From JAKLIX01 sp964605655 (GTDB taxonomy: Bacteria; Bacteroidota; Bacteroidia; Bacteroidales; CAIXZF01), in contig CAZSDK010000001.1 in assembly GCA_964605655.1 (NCBI GenBank), positions 62,001-126,000 on the forward strand: a stretch of DNA of 64,000 nt, written 5' to 3'. Shown piece after piece: positions 1 through 9,503 of this stretch. The stretch's first letter is position 1. Each line of letters begins with the position of its first letter. Both the position numbers and the translations under genes were made by a program. Below the pieces are notes generated by a model, which was not told the origin of the DNA, did not search any database, and was given only the letters and a program-made list of their open reading frames with translations.

Positions 1-105
1 GAGCTTCTTAAAGAACTGAAACTCACCTACAACAAGGTGCGCCAGGCTACCATCACCAACGAGATCCTTGAGATCGTCTCCGGCGCAGAAGCCCTTAAAG
101 GATAA
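1..105 (+). CDS. atpG: ATP synthase F1 gamma subunit, C-terminal end (partial)
   Basis: Only the last 34 codons are inside the window. The frame reads to a TAA at 103-105. The segment around LTYNKVRQATITNEILEIVS matches the C-terminal helix of F1-ATPase gamma subunits, which is part of the rotating coiled coil inside the alpha3beta3 ring. The rest of the gene, and presumably the other atp genes, lie upstream of the window. Identification rests on this short conserved tail, so it is good but not absolute. Confidence 0.8.
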   Translation, partial: ELLKELKLTYNKVRQATITNEILEIVSGAEALKG

Positions 106-152
106 ACCCTCCTTCTGATATTTTTACATGGAAACATACCTTGCCGGGTGTG

Positions 153-180
153 TTTGGAATCTGCTTTTTCCGTATCTTCG
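153..180 (+). promoter_or_regulatory. Candidate promoter of the ferritin gene
   Basis: TTTG at 153-156 and TATCTTCG at 173-180 resemble the Bacteroidota -33/-7 pair, but the spacer is only 16 nt and the -7 box has C for T at position seven. It lies 22 nt before the ferritin ATG at 203. The same TAnnTTCG variant recurs before other genes in this window. Confidence 0.4.
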
Positions 181-202
181 TATCCTGAAAAATGATACAA
201 CC

Positions 203-712
203 ATGATACATAAAAATGTAGAAAAAGCGATCAATGAGCAGATCATCGTAGAAGGCTACTCTTCCCAGCTTTACCTGGCCATGGCTTCCTGGTGTGAAGC
301 CAATGGATTCGCCGGTGCCGCCAAGTTCCTGTTCCTTCATGCCGACGAAGAGAGAATGCATATGCTCAAGTTCATCCATTACCTGAACGACAGGGGCGGA
401 CATGCATTGGTACCTGCATTAAAGGCACCACCAAAGGATTACAAGGATATTCTCAGCCTCTTCAACGACATCATGAAACATGAAGAGTACGTGACCGACT
501 GCATCAATAATCTGGTGGATATCTCAACCAAAGAGAAAGACTTCAACACAGCCAACTTCCTGCAATGGTATGTGATGGAACAGGTGGAAGAAGAAAGTCT
601 GTTCAGGAATATCCTTGATAAATTCAAGCTGTTAGGCAAGGAGAAATCCATGTACTACCTCATCGATAAGGAACTGGATGCCATGGGAACAGCTCCCGCC
701 ACGGCACCATAA
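203..712 (+). CDS. ftnA: Ferritin (non-heme)
   Basis: A 169-residue iron-storage ferritin. It should assemble into a 24-subunit cytoplasmic shell and oxidise Fe(II) to a ferric mineral core. The start is placed at the ATG at 203 because ferritins begin with a short MI-K-x-EKA-x-NEQI segment, which here is MIHKNVEKAINEQI. An in-frame ATG at 128 would add 25 unrelated residues. Visible motifs are VEGYSSQLYLAMASW in helix A, the ferroxidase-type HADEERMHM in helix B, HEEYV in helix C and EQVEEES in helix D. The tail GTAPATAP is short and low-complexity. It stands alone between atpG and a convergent DUF3109 gene. Confidence 0.92.
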   Translation: MIHKNVEKAINEQIIVEGYSSQLYLAMASWCEANGFAGAAKFLFLHADEERMHMLKFIHYLNDRGGHALVPALKAPPKDYKDILSLFNDIMKHEEYVTDCINNLVDISTKEKDFNTANFLQWYVMEQVEEESLFRNILDKFKLLGKEKSMYYLIDKELDAMGTAPATAP

Positions 713-724
713 ATTTCCCTGCTT

Positions 725-1291
725 TTACCTCTTACTTTTACTTATCTCCTTCACCAACAGGTCATACCATTCCTGACCGTATTTCCTGATGAGGGGTTCC
801 TTCAGAAAAACATATAAAGGAACCTCTTCGTTGCGTCCTTTGACCAGAGCGGGCTGGCAGACGTGCCATTCATGGTAGTTGACCGCTTCCGAAAGATTAT
901 ATTTCCTTATCCTGACAGGATACAGGTGACAGGACACCGGTTTCCTCAACGGGAACTCACCCTCCTCCCAGGCCTTTTCCATGGCACACCTGGCGATTTC
1001 ACCTTCAAAATAGGCATAGGCACATTCTTTCCCCTCCAGCAGGGGTGTCACCGGGTTCCCTGCCGGGTCAAGGTCACTGATGCCAAACAACTCAATCCAG
1101 TCAAGGGCCTCTGAGGTCAGATAATATTTCAGATTCTCCAGGTTCCCTGCAATGATCTCCACCTCCTCCGGTTCCAGCGGAGCCCCGGCATCTCCTTCCA
1201 CACAGCATGCTCCCAGGCAGTGCTGCAGATCACAACAAAACCTGACCGTCTTCAGATAATCGGAAATGAGTGTATCGTTAATCACTATCAT
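725..1291 (-). CDS. DUF3109 family cysteine-rich protein
   Basis: A 188-residue conserved protein of the Bacteroidota DUF3109 family, function unknown. The N-terminal FCCDLQHCLGACC cluster plus later Cys residues (KECAYAY, RCAMEK, SCHLYPV, VCQPAL) look like a metal or Fe-S site of the kind seen in YkgJ-like zinc/iron-chelating proteins; that is inference. No signal peptide is seen, so it is probably cytoplasmic. The longer frame begins with TTG at 1300; the ATG at 1291 is preferred, leaving 1 nt after the stop of the upstream macroglobulin-like gene, so the two are probably co-transcribed. Confidence 0.85.
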   Translation of the reverse strand: MIVINDTLISDYLKTVRFCCDLQHCLGACCVEGDAGAPLEPEEVEIIAGNLENLKYYLTSEALDWIELFGISDLDPAGNPVTPLLEGKECAYAYFEGEIARCAMEKAWEEGEFPLRKPVSCHLYPVRIRKYNLSEAVNYHEWHVCQPALVKGRNEEVPLYVFLKEPLIRKYGQEWYDLLVKEISKSKR

Positions 1292-1292
1292 G

Positions 1293-4200
1293 TTAATCAA
1301 TTTTTATCCTTAATCCACTGGAATGAGCCCCAAACTCAGGAGCATACAGGCATTGGGCCTGACATACACCCTCAGAGAATTCTCCCTTCATCGAAGCCAC
1401 CAGTGTGTATTCAAAGATACGGGTTCCTTTGGGAAGATAGGGCAAAAAGAAATTTGTGGCCGCATCACGGGTGCTCTGGATATAACCCAGTCCTTCCTGG
1501 TAATGGTACCCGGTCATCACGTCGACAGGCTCCAGGCCGGCAGCACGCAAATCCTTCAGATGAACATACTCCAGGTCCCTGTCATTGCTCAGGGTGATCC
1601 TCACCGTGATCTTGTCACCGACCTTCATGCGACAGCCTTCTGTAACAGGTTCCAGCTGAGGGCCTGACGGACTGTCCCGCCTGATGAATAACTTACGATC
1701 CACCTTTAACGGACTTTCCGCCCGGGTGATCTTGTCGAGGTCCTCAAAATACTGCCAGTACAAAGCACCCCAGGCGACTCCCGGCTCTGTAGTTGTCACT
1801 TCAACCTTTCCCATCTCCGGCTGAATCTTTTCACTGCTCCAGGAAGTCCGGAAATACCCTGTCCCGGCCTCAAGCTGTATGGCCGGATCGGCTCCGGGCG
1901 TAACCCTTTCCTTCCCCACCATGATCTCGACTTTATTCTCTGTCCCCAGCTGATCCACTCCCCGGAGTAGGAGAGCGTAACATGCATCAGCCGTGGCAGT
2001 TGTGGTTTTCCAGTTGTTGGTCTGCTTTTGTTTCAGCAACCAGGTCTTCATCCCTTCCACCGAGGCAATATCCCCTGCCACCTCATCAAAAGCTTCTATC
2101 AATAATGCCTGGGACTGAATTGCATTATGATACCAGTAATATCCACCGCTCATGTCTTTCCAGTACATACCCAGCTCTTTATTATTCAATGATCTCTCAT
2201 TGAGTGACCGTATCATTTCCTTTGCCGTCTTTTCATCCCCAGTTCTGAACAGAGCCAGTGACAGCATGGCTTGTAAATAAGGATTCTGCGAGGTCCAGTA
2301 CTTCCGGGCCTGCTTGACGAAATAATCCCAGGTCTCCTTGTAATTGGCATCCAAAGGGAATTGCCTCATATAGAAACTACGGGCGTACAGGTACTGTATA
2401 TTGTTTTGATTCAAATGATTATCATCAAGATTCTTCGAGGCATACTTGAGCAGGTTCTTATATTCTTCTTTCATTTGTTCGTCCATGTAACCTACTCCCC
2501 TCCGGACCATCATTTTATAATCCTGGTCATCCTCAAACTTCAGTACACCAATCCTTTGCAGGTGTCCCATCCCGGTCATGATATATTGGGTGATATACCG
2601 GTCGTCGGGCAGACCCTGGAACCAGGGCCAACCGCCGCTGACGGATTGTAATCCTCTCAGTTGGTCCAACGCACGAGCAGTCTCATCCGACATCCTGTTC
2701 ACTTCAAAAAGTAAGGCTATGCGCTGTTTCCTCTCGCTCTCATCCCGGGCATCCATCAACCAGGGGGTTTCTTCAAGGACCAGGTTCTTCAGGTCCTGGT
2801 TCTTTTCAAGGTTGGATAATAAAGCAGAGGGAGTCAATTTTGACCAAGTGTCGAAGACCCTTTTTATAGAAGGATTGGATCGGGCGATGAAAGACGCCAG
2901 ACTGTTGGCGTAAAACCTGCTGAAAATCCTTTCGCTGCATTCCACATCATCTTCCATCAGGTAAGGAAGCGCCTGGATGGCATACCAGATGGGATTGGAG
3001 GCAAACTCCAGGGAGAGCTTATGATGGGTAAGGGTCTTCGATGGTGCTGCCGATTGTTTCTCAAGTTTCTGAAGATCAAAGGAGAAGGTCCCTTTGCCCC
3101 GAATAGGAAGGGGTAAGGTCTCCGTCACCAACATGCGGTTACTCAGCACTGGGATCATCGACTCCTCGGCATCGGTGAAATCTCCGGCACGGGCTTCGAC
3201 TCTCCAGATCAAGGCAGCATAGGTATGAGGCACATGAAGGTTCCAGCTGACCTCCTGGCTTTGCCTTGCCGGAAGGGAGAATGCCGCAGGTCCCGTCAAA
3301 CCCAGCTCAGCTCCCAGCGGCTTCATGGTCAGAGCGTCGAAAAGCAATAAGGATGCGGATCCTTTAAGTATCTGGTCTGTCATGGAAGATATCTTCACAC
3401 TGAAGGTCAGGGTGTCACCTTCCCTGACAAAACGAGGGGGATTGGGAAACACCATGAGCTCCTTGCTGGTGACAGCCTCCTTTTCGAAGATGACAGACCG
3501 CAAGTCCTTGGTATGCGCCAGGCCCAGCATCTTCCAGCGGGTCAGGGACTCAGGCACCGTAAACCTGACGATCACATCCCCCTTCTCATCCGTCTCCAGG
3601 GCCGGGAAGAAAAAGGCCGTTTCCTTCAAGTCTCTCCTGACGGCGGGTATGACTTCCGGAACAGGTTCTTCAACGACGGGTACCGTAAACTTAACCTTGT
3701 TCTCCAACTCCTCCGGTGGTGGCAGATCGCTTTCACCAACTTTATCATAGGCTATCGTCGCGTCAGCCATGACCATCATATTCTCCTCTCCCTTACCCGA
3801 CTTCATCAATGCTGGATACCTGTATCCTCCGCCTCCACCTCCCAGCAGGTCCTCCTTGATCAGGCGGTCGTAACTCTGATACCAGGGAGTGACAGCAGAA
3901 TATTCACGGTGGAAGGCCGACTCGTTTGACTGCTCCATCCCAAATGCAACGGCCGTCTGCCAATTGGGAAAGTTCCACCACGAACCATACAGGTCCATGG
4001 ACCATTTGTGTGGCGTGAAGGCATCCAGGGAGGCATCATACATGGAAAGCACCAACTCGGCAGCTATCTGTTCTTTTTTATTGCCGGTAAGATGCAGCTT
4101 CCATTCTTCCTTTTGTCCCGGACTCAGGTGGTCCCGGAAGGTCTCATAGCTGACCTTCAGTTCCTTATTGGTGAAAGGCACCCTGATCTTACCTGAACTT

Positions 4201-7200
4201 TCATAGCAACGGTTGCTGTGTACCAGTAAGGCCTGGACCATGAGATTCCCCCTGTCTGTCTCTTTGATGATCAATGGGACTCTTACAATTTCATCGCTGA
4301 TATCCAGCCATTTACGATCAACCTCCTGATTGTTATGAAGTACCTGGAGCATCAGCCTGGCCTTTTTATAACGGGTACCAAACATCAACATGACGGAATC
4401 ACCCGGCTCCACAGGTCCTTCCGGCAGCACGCTCCACAAACAGGCATTATATCCTAACTTCTTTTCTTTCAGCGAGTACACAGAGAAATACCTGGTGTAC
4501 CGGACCGTTTCACCAAAAGAGTCTTTTGAAACAACTTCCAGCACATATTCCCCCGGGACCCACTTTCCCAAATCCTTCATCCTGACCAAGGTATCCTTTG
4601 GCGTCTGATATTTCATATCCATCACTTTCTCAGCCCTTTCTCTCAGGTCCGCCTCATTTTCATTTTTCCAGAGGTCCTCCGGGAATTGATTTCTGAACGC
4701 ATCCTTTTTCATGAGAAAAGTGTCAGGACAATCCCACTTCATCGGTCTGAAAATCCGGTCGAAAGGTTTCAACCGATATACAGTCCATGTGCCGCTTGAA
4801 GACAGGAATTTTCCTGAAAGGTTGGTGGTCTTCAGTTTTACATCGACCGGCACATCCTTATTCACCTCATCCCGGAGGTTGGTCTCCAGGTTCAGGCAAT
4901 GGTAAGCCACAGGCACATTGTCCGTGACGCTGCGGGTCTCACCGTTAATATCTGTTACATCGACGCTGACTTCATAATGGAATACCGGCTGATATTTCTT
5001 ATCGATCTGCAGATCAGGAATCGCCTTAAAATCAATGGTAAAACGCCCCATGGCATCGGTCTGAAAATCACCTGTGGCGATCTGTGTTTCCTCAGATATG
5101 GGGAACCAGTACCCAAAGTCACGAAAATAAGGAAAGTCGGTCCTTCGGACCACACGAAAGGTCCCCTTGGCAGCATCCACGGGGTTTCCTGCATAAGTCT
5201 CTGCTTTGCCTTTCACTCTTACCTGGGCGTTCAAACGGTAATTGCCCTCCGGCTGCTCGAGAGTCACCTCAAACCTCGGACGTTTGTATTCCTCCACCGA
5301 TACCACGACACTGCCCGATTCGTTGGAAATATTGATCCGTCCGGTCATCCCTCCCGGAGCCGTGAAACTGCCATTGAAGGAACCATACTGGTTGCTTTTC
5401 AGATTCAGTTCGGTGATCTTCTTTCCATTGGCATTATAACATCCCACCGTGGTCACAACTCCTTCCCTCACATGGTACTCTTTTCCCTGCCCTTCTATCA
5501 TGATCCCTTTGAAATAAATAGTCTGTCCGGGACGGTAGATGGCCCTGTCGGTGAAAATATAAGTCAGTTGTTTATCTCCGCCAGCCCCGCCGGATTGGCC
5601 GTTCAGATAGAAGTAGCTGTCGGTGATATACCGGTCATTGCCCTTTTTAAGTGATAAATAGAAAGATTTATAACCTCTTTCATCCGGAAAATTGATCAGG
5701 ACACCCCCTTCCTTGTCCGTAACAAAGGTCCTCCAGACCTTTTCCACCCGCTTACGGGCACCCTGGTCGAATTCATTGGTCCAGGCTTCCACGGTAACAC
5801 CTTGTAAAGGTTTGCCATCGCTGCGATCTAGCACAAAGATCTGATCATTCCTCTTATCCGTCTTCTGCTCCACCAGCGAAAGGTTGGAAACCCATACAGA
5901 ACTCCAGTACACTGCTTTCTTCCCGAAATCAAATACAGGATCACTGCAAAGCAGCAGGATGTAGTAGCCTGTCCCCAGGGCTGGAAAAGGGATCTGGATC
6001 TTGTGTGGCTGAAGGTCTCCGTCAGAAGGGAGATCGAAACTACCTGACTGGATGGGATTTACATTTAAATAGGATTGCAGTGTTTTTTTCATGTCTCCCG
6101 CCTGTCGCAAGTTTCTCTCTTCAGAGGGATCAAAGGGTACCATCTTCCAGTACAATTTATCGGTATTCCTGAACTCCAACAATCCCAAAAATGGTTTTCC
6201 GGGCACCAGGACATTATCCGTAGTCAATGACAATTCAGGATTGGTGAGACGGTCGAGCAACACCTGGCAATGAGCGGCCCCCTGAGCCTCAGGGAATTTT
6301 GCCAGCACCTGCCGGCAGAGGTCGGCTGCTTTCTTTCGCTCCCATTTGTACTGAACTGATTTTAAGGGTTCGTACCTTTCACCCAGGGATTCCAGGAAGG
6401 ATGCCTTCTGATACTGGACGTAAGAAGTGAATGGACAAGACTCAAACCGGCGGCTCAAATCATCGAGTGCAGCCAGGTACAGGCTGTCCACTCCAGGGAA
6501 CACGGCCTGCTCCCTGACAAACTGTATCCTTTTCAGGTCGGCATCTATCAAGGCCGTCGGGTCGCTATCTTTCCTGTGAAAGGCCAGCAGGTCCTGGAAC
6601 AGCTTCATGGCCTGGTATTTCATGGAGGAAGCATACTGAGCATCAAGCTGCAATTCAATAAAATCCTGGAACGGAGACAGATACGCAGGATCGCTTATCT
6701 CAAAATCATGAGCTGGCCTGGTCAGGTAGGTCTCGTCGCTGGTAAACCGGTCCAGGGCCCTGTGGACAATAAAATCATACAGGGTAGGCCTGAAAATCTT
6801 GGAGTTCTTCTCCTGGTCAAGAATGGCATTATAATCTTTCAGTTGCAGATGCTGCAGCCTTTCAGGCTGTTCCAGTGCCACCAGGTGATGTTCTATAACC
6901 TTGGAACCCAGTGTTTTCAAATCCCAGGTCTTCATGTCTTCCCCGGGCTCTTCTGTTGTTACCGTTCTGTTGAGCCATTCATACCGGTGCGACTCGTAAT
7001 ACCCCCAGTAAAGTTCTGCCAGTATGGAATGATACAATGAGGAAGCAGGAAAAGGGGCCTGTTTACTTACCTGAGTAAGCAAAGCAATGGCTTCTTCCTC
7101 CGATGATTCGGATAATTCTTTGGAAAGCAGGACCTTGTAGATGACTGCCTTCACCATCTGGGGTTGGTTCCCCGACTGTTTGGCGGTGCTGATGATCTGT

Positions 7201-7385
7201 TCCACCACCTCGAGTGCCGATTGAGGAAGCCCCTTCTCAATGAAGGCCTCCACTTTGATCCATTCTTTAGAGTATTCAGGATCGTTCTGACTTGTCTGAG
7301 CAAAGGAAACACAGGAATAGAAAACCAATGAGAGAAGTATGGGACATACATTCATTCCCAACCTTTTGGCAGGTGATAGGTTCAT
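1293..7385 (-). CDS. Giant alpha-2-macroglobulin family protein
   Basis: A 2030-residue secreted or envelope protein of the bacterial alpha-2-macroglobulin superfamily (MG domains, bait region, thioester-like helical domain). Such proteins trap proteases in the periplasm or at the surface. The N terminus MNLSPAKRLG plus a hydrophobic stretch ending SCVSFA is a signal peptide; the upstream ATG supplies its positive charges. An MG2-like segment (YIFTDRAIYRPGQTIYFKG) lies near residue 610. The loop with GGGGGGYRYP near residue 1180 lies before the A2M domain (VPESLTRWKMLGLAHTKDL, about residue 1285). The helical toroid begins near residue 1470. At the thioester site it reads ECSERIFSRFYANSLA, with Cys1483 kept but the usual Gln replaced by Arg, so no Cys-Gln thioester can form. 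Probably an operon with the DUF3108 gene upstream. Confidence 0.9.
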   Translation of the reverse strand: MNLSPAKRLGMNVCPILLSLVFYSCVSFAQTSQNDPEYSKEWIKVEAFIEKGLPQSALEVVEQIISTAKQSGNQPQMVKAVIYKVLLSKELSESSEEEAIALLTQVSKQAPFPASSLYHSILAELYWGYYESHRYEWLNRTVTTEEPGEDMKTWDLKTLGSKVIEHHLVALEQPERLQHLQLKDYNAILDQEKNSKIFRPTLYDFIVHRALDRFTSDETYLTRPAHDFEISDPAYLSPFQDFIELQLDAQYASSMKYQAMKLFQDLLAFHRKDSDPTALIDADLKRIQFVREQAVFPGVDSLYLAALDDLSRRFESCPFTSYVQYQKASFLESLGERYEPLKSVQYKWERKKAADLCRQVLAKFPEAQGAAHCQVLLDRLTNPELSLTTDNVLVPGKPFLGLLEFRNTDKLYWKMVPFDPSEERNLRQAGDMKKTLQSYLNVNPIQSGSFDLPSDGDLQPHKIQIPFPALGTGYYILLLCSDPVFDFGKKAVYWSSVWVSNLSLVEQKTDKRNDQIFVLDRSDGKPLQGVTVEAWTNEFDQGARKRVEKVWRTFVTDKEGGVLINFPDERGYKSFYLSLKKGNDRYITDSYFYLNGQSGGAGGDKQLTYIFTDRAIYRPGQTIYFKGIMIEGQGKEYHVREGVVTTVGCYNANGKKITELNLKSNQYGSFNGSFTAPGGMTGRINISNESGSVVVSVEEYKRPRFEVTLEQPEGNYRLNAQVRVKGKAETYAGNPVDAAKGTFRVVRRTDFPYFRDFGYWFPISEETQIATGDFQTDAMGRFTIDFKAIPDLQIDKKYQPVFHYEVSVDVTDINGETRSVTDNVPVAYHCLNLETNLRDEVNKDVPVDVKLKTTNLSGKFLSSSGTWTVYRLKPFDRIFRPMKWDCPDTFLMKKDAFRNQFPEDLWKNENEADLRERAEKVMDMKYQTPKDTLVRMKDLGKWVPGEYVLEVVSKDSFGETVRYTRYFSVYSLKEKKLGYNACLWSVLPEGPVEPGDSVMLMFGTRYKKARLMLQVLHNNQEVDRKWLDISDEIVRVPLIIKETDRGNLMVQALLVHSNRCYESSGKIRVPFTNKELKVSYETFRDHLSPGQKEEWKLHLTGNKKEQIAAELVLSMYDASLDAFTPHKWSMDLYGSWWNFPNWQTAVAFGMEQSNESAFHREYSAVTPWYQSYDRLIKEDLLGGGGGGYRYPALMKSGKGEENMMVMADATIAYDKVGESDLPPPEELENKVKFTVPVVEEPVPEVIPAVRRDLKETAFFFPALETDEKGDVIVRFTVPESLTRWKMLGLAHTKDLRSVIFEKEAVTSKELMVFPNPPRFVREGDTLTFSVKISSMTDQILKGSASLLLFDALTMKPLGAELGLTGPAAFSLPARQSQEVSWNLHVPHTYAALIWRVEARAGDFTDAEESMIPVLSNRMLVTETLPLPIRGKGTFSFDLQKLEKQSAAPSKTLTHHKLSLEFASNPIWYAIQALPYLMEDDVECSERIFSRFYANSLASFIARSNPSIKRVFDTWSKLTPSALLSNLEKNQDLKNLVLEETPWLMDARDESERKQRIALLFEVNRMSDETARALDQLRGLQSVSGGWPWFQGLPDDRYITQYIMTGMGHLQRIGVLKFEDDQDYKMMVRRGVGYMDEQMKEEYKNLLKYASKNLDDNHLNQNNIQYLYARSFYMRQFPLDANYKETWDYFVKQARKYWTSQNPYLQAMLSLALFRTGDEKTAKEMIRSLNERSLNNKELGMYWKDMSGGYYWYHNAIQSQALLIEAFDEVAGDIASVEGMKTWLLKQKQTNNWKTTTATADACYALLLRGVDQLGTENKVEIMVGKERVTPGADPAIQLEAGTGYFRTSWSSEKIQPEMGKVEVTTTEPGVAWGALYWQYFEDLDKITRAESPLKVDRKLFIRRDSPSGPQLEPVTEGCRMKVGDKITVRITLSNDRDLEYVHLKDLRAAGLEPVDVMTGYHYQEGLGYIQSTRDAATNFFLPYLPKGTRIFEYTLVASMKGEFSEGVCQAQCLYAPEFGAHSSGLRIKID

Positions 7386-7425
7386 GAGAGGATGCTGTTA
7401 TAAAAGAATTATGTGGGGAGTGAAG

Positions 7426-8223
7426 TTAGTCAATTTTGGCTTCGATACGGTTTGCCAGGTTGGAATAACTGATCAGTTCCATTTTAACGGAACCCACCAC
7501 AACGGCTGACTCTCCCAAAATGGGCAGACGGTTGGCATCATCCGTCACCCATAAGGTCATCGGATAGGGATTACTGAAAACATTACCCGTGGCCACCATG
7601 GGTTTGAACTTTAAACAACGGAACTTACCAAGGCTGGTTTTGACCGTTTCTTTTCCGTAGTATTGAATGACAGACACATACACGGAGTCATCCAGGAAAA
7701 AAGGAACGGAAAAGTTCTGCCCGACCTTAGCCTTTGAAAAATCAAGGGTTCGTGCGTAATACACAGCAGAGATCACGTCATTGATATCACCCGGTATTTT
7801 GGTCTTGGCATTTCGGCTGGAAGCAACTTCCAGGCCATAGTAAAACCTAACGTCATCGTCTTTCACATAACCACCCTCACGGGTCCTCCTGATGAAATAA
7901 TAGGGTGAGAAGCTCTCTGTGTCAAAATAGGTTTCAAAACGGTCCCTCACCTTGAAGAACCAGTCAAAAGCACGGCGCGATTTCCCTTCTCCCACCACAT
8001 GGTACACCGGCCTGTTGTTCATCGACTTGATCTCGTTGTTCACCTCCAGGGTTGCATACCCGGCCGTTACTTTCCCTGTGAGCAGGGCATCATAAAACAC
8101 GCGAAATTCCAGTTTCTCTCCTTTTATAAAGGCTGTGTTTTTCACTTTTCTGGACGGCTGACTGAAGGATTGCAGAAGAAAACCTACAACAATGACACCT
8201 GTGATCCACCCGAGCTTTTTCAT
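7426..8223 (-). CDS. DUF3108 domain-containing envelope protein
   Basis: A 265-residue protein with an N-terminal signal peptide (MKKLGWITGVIVVGFLLQSF) followed by a DUF3108 domain. Recognisable features are the opening KGEKLEFRVFYDALLTGKVTAGYATLEV, the WFFKVRDRFETYFD segment and the late FRCLKFKPMV / MTLWVTDDANRLPI strands. The family is periplasmic or outer-membrane associated and has no assigned biochemistry. It precedes the macroglobulin-like gene with a 40 nt gap, and both may share a promoter upstream of 8223, where the minus strand carries TATCTTTC at 8266-8273. Confidence 0.85.
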   Translation of the reverse strand: MKKLGWITGVIVVGFLLQSFSQPSRKVKNTAFIKGEKLEFRVFYDALLTGKVTAGYATLEVNNEIKSMNNRPVYHVVGEGKSRRAFDWFFKVRDRFETYFDTESFSPYYFIRRTREGGYVKDDDVRFYYGLEVASSRNAKTKIPGDINDVISAVYYARTLDFSKAKVGQNFSVPFFLDDSVYVSVIQYYGKETVKTSLGKFRCLKFKPMVATGNVFSNPYPMTLWVTDDANRLPILGESAVVVGSVKMELISYSNLANRIEAKID

Positions 8224-8280
8224 TTTAGTTCAATTTTTACAAGCTAAATCAAAAAACAGGCCAAAGAAAGATACATTAGC

Positions 8281-8288
8281 TATCTTTG
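8281..8288 (+). promoter_or_regulatory. -7 box TATCTTTG for the PIG-V-like gene
   Basis: A perfect TAnnTTTG match. No clear TTG/TTTG is found 19-22 nt upstream. The site overlaps an in-frame TTG at 8286 that would otherwise look like a start, and supports translation from the ATG at 8313 instead. Confidence 0.5.
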
Positions 8289-8312
8289 AATGTCAGAAGA
8301 CCTTACACCCTT

Positions 8313-9470
8313 ATGATGAAAGCGACTCAGGACTATTACCGGGCCATCATCCTTATCCTCATTACCGCTCTTTTTATCAAGGTCGTCTATGTGCTTTTCG
8401 GTTGTTATTATCAAAATCAAAGAAATAAGTCCCTGAACGGGAATTCTGAATGTAAAATAACGGAGTTATTTATAAGAAATGATGCCTTCTGGTATGAAAA
8501 AATTGCCACCCATGGCCATGAGAAGATCACGCCCGATCAATTGGGAAGTTGTGAAGGAGGCACCATGGTTCAGTCCTATTACGAGTTCATGCCATTATAT
8601 CCGTTTTTCATCAGATATAACATGTTGCTGTTCAACGCCTCCTTTAATATCATTGCGATGATTTACAGCCTGGTATTCTCCCTGGCTGCCTTCCTTCTAT
8701 TTTACCATTTTGCACTCGTTTACACGATGGATCGTCGTATCTCCCTGTGGTCCACCCTCTTGCTTATGACTTTTCCTTTTCACTATTATTTCTCCATGTT
8801 CTATACGGAAAGTCTCTACCTGCTGCTGTTGCTGGGCGCATTCCTTTTTGTCCAACAAAAAAGGATGTTTCTTGCCGGTTTACTGGCGGCCCTGCTGGTA
8901 CTGGTCAGGCCCAACGGTTTGTTCATGCTGGTCCCGTTGATGCTGTATTATATTGAAAGACATGTCGGCTGGAACTTTTCTGGCTGGTCCCTGGCGACCC
9001 TGAAGAGAAACCAGTCCCTGCTTTATTTTCTGCTTGCTCCCCTTGCGCTATTGCTTTACTGCATTTACCTGCACTACATGACCGGTGATTTCTTCGCGTA
9101 TATCACTGCCAGAAGGGGCTGGTGCCTTTATTCCACTTTCCCCTGGGAACCTTTGATGCACATGAAGTCTGCTGCCGATTATTTCAAGTCGGCCTATCTT
9201 TTCCTTTTCCTGGCTCTGTCCATCCTGCTTTACCGAAAGATCCCGCTGAGCATGCAGGCGCTTATCTGGATCAACATCCTGCTGCCCCTCACCTCTAACC
9301 TGATCACTTTGCCTCGATTCATCTCCTGTATCTTTGTATTTTCTTTGCTTTTTGGTGAATGGATGACCCGGATCAAGGCTCCGTTAAGAGTCACCCTGGT
9401 CGCTGCCCTCTTTTTGCTCCAGATTTTCACCTTCACCTTCTGGCTTGACAGCCATGAGTTCAGTTATTAA
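8313..9470 (+). CDS. PIG-V-like membrane mannosyl/glycosyltransferase
   Basis: A polytopic membrane protein of about 385 residues with roughly ten hydrophobic segments. The first extracytoplasmic loop contains RNDAFWYEKIATHGHEKI, matching the acidic-aromatic loop of PIG-V/GT-C type glycosyltransferases (typically W-D-A-x-W-Y-x-x-I-A-x-x-G-Y). A later YMTGDFFAYITARRGW matches the conserved T-G-D-x-x-A-F segment of the same family. Such enzymes move a sugar from a polyprenyl-phosphate donor on the outer face of the cytoplasmic membrane. The acceptor cannot be inferred. The start ATG at 8313 (or 8316) follows the -7 box; 8286 TTG is rejected. The next gene begins 33 nt downstream on the same strand. 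Confidence 0.75.
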   Translation: MMKATQDYYRAIILILITALFIKVVYVLFGCYYQNQRNKSLNGNSECKITELFIRNDAFWYEKIATHGHEKITPDQLGSCEGGTMVQSYYEFMPLYPFFIRYNMLLFNASFNIIAMIYSLVFSLAAFLLFYHFALVYTMDRRISLWSTLLLMTFPFHYYFSMFYTESLYLLLLLGAFLFVQQKRMFLAGLLAALLVLVRPNGLFMLVPLMLYYIERHVGWNFSGWSLATLKRNQSLLYFLLAPLALLLYCIYLHYMTGDFFAYITARRGWCLYSTFPWEPLMHMKSAADYFKSAYLFLFLALSILLYRKIPLSMQALIWINILLPLTSNLITLPRFISCIFVFSLLFGEWMTRIKAPLRVTLVAALFLLQIFTFTFWLDSHEFSY

Positions 9471-9503
9471 TGATCATCAAAGTCCAACTAAAATTCTTTT
9501 TAC

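Noticed and set aside
4899..5654. 251-codon plus-strand frame inside the macroglobulin gene
   Set aside because: Antisense shadow of a conserved gene; no domain, signal or promoter.
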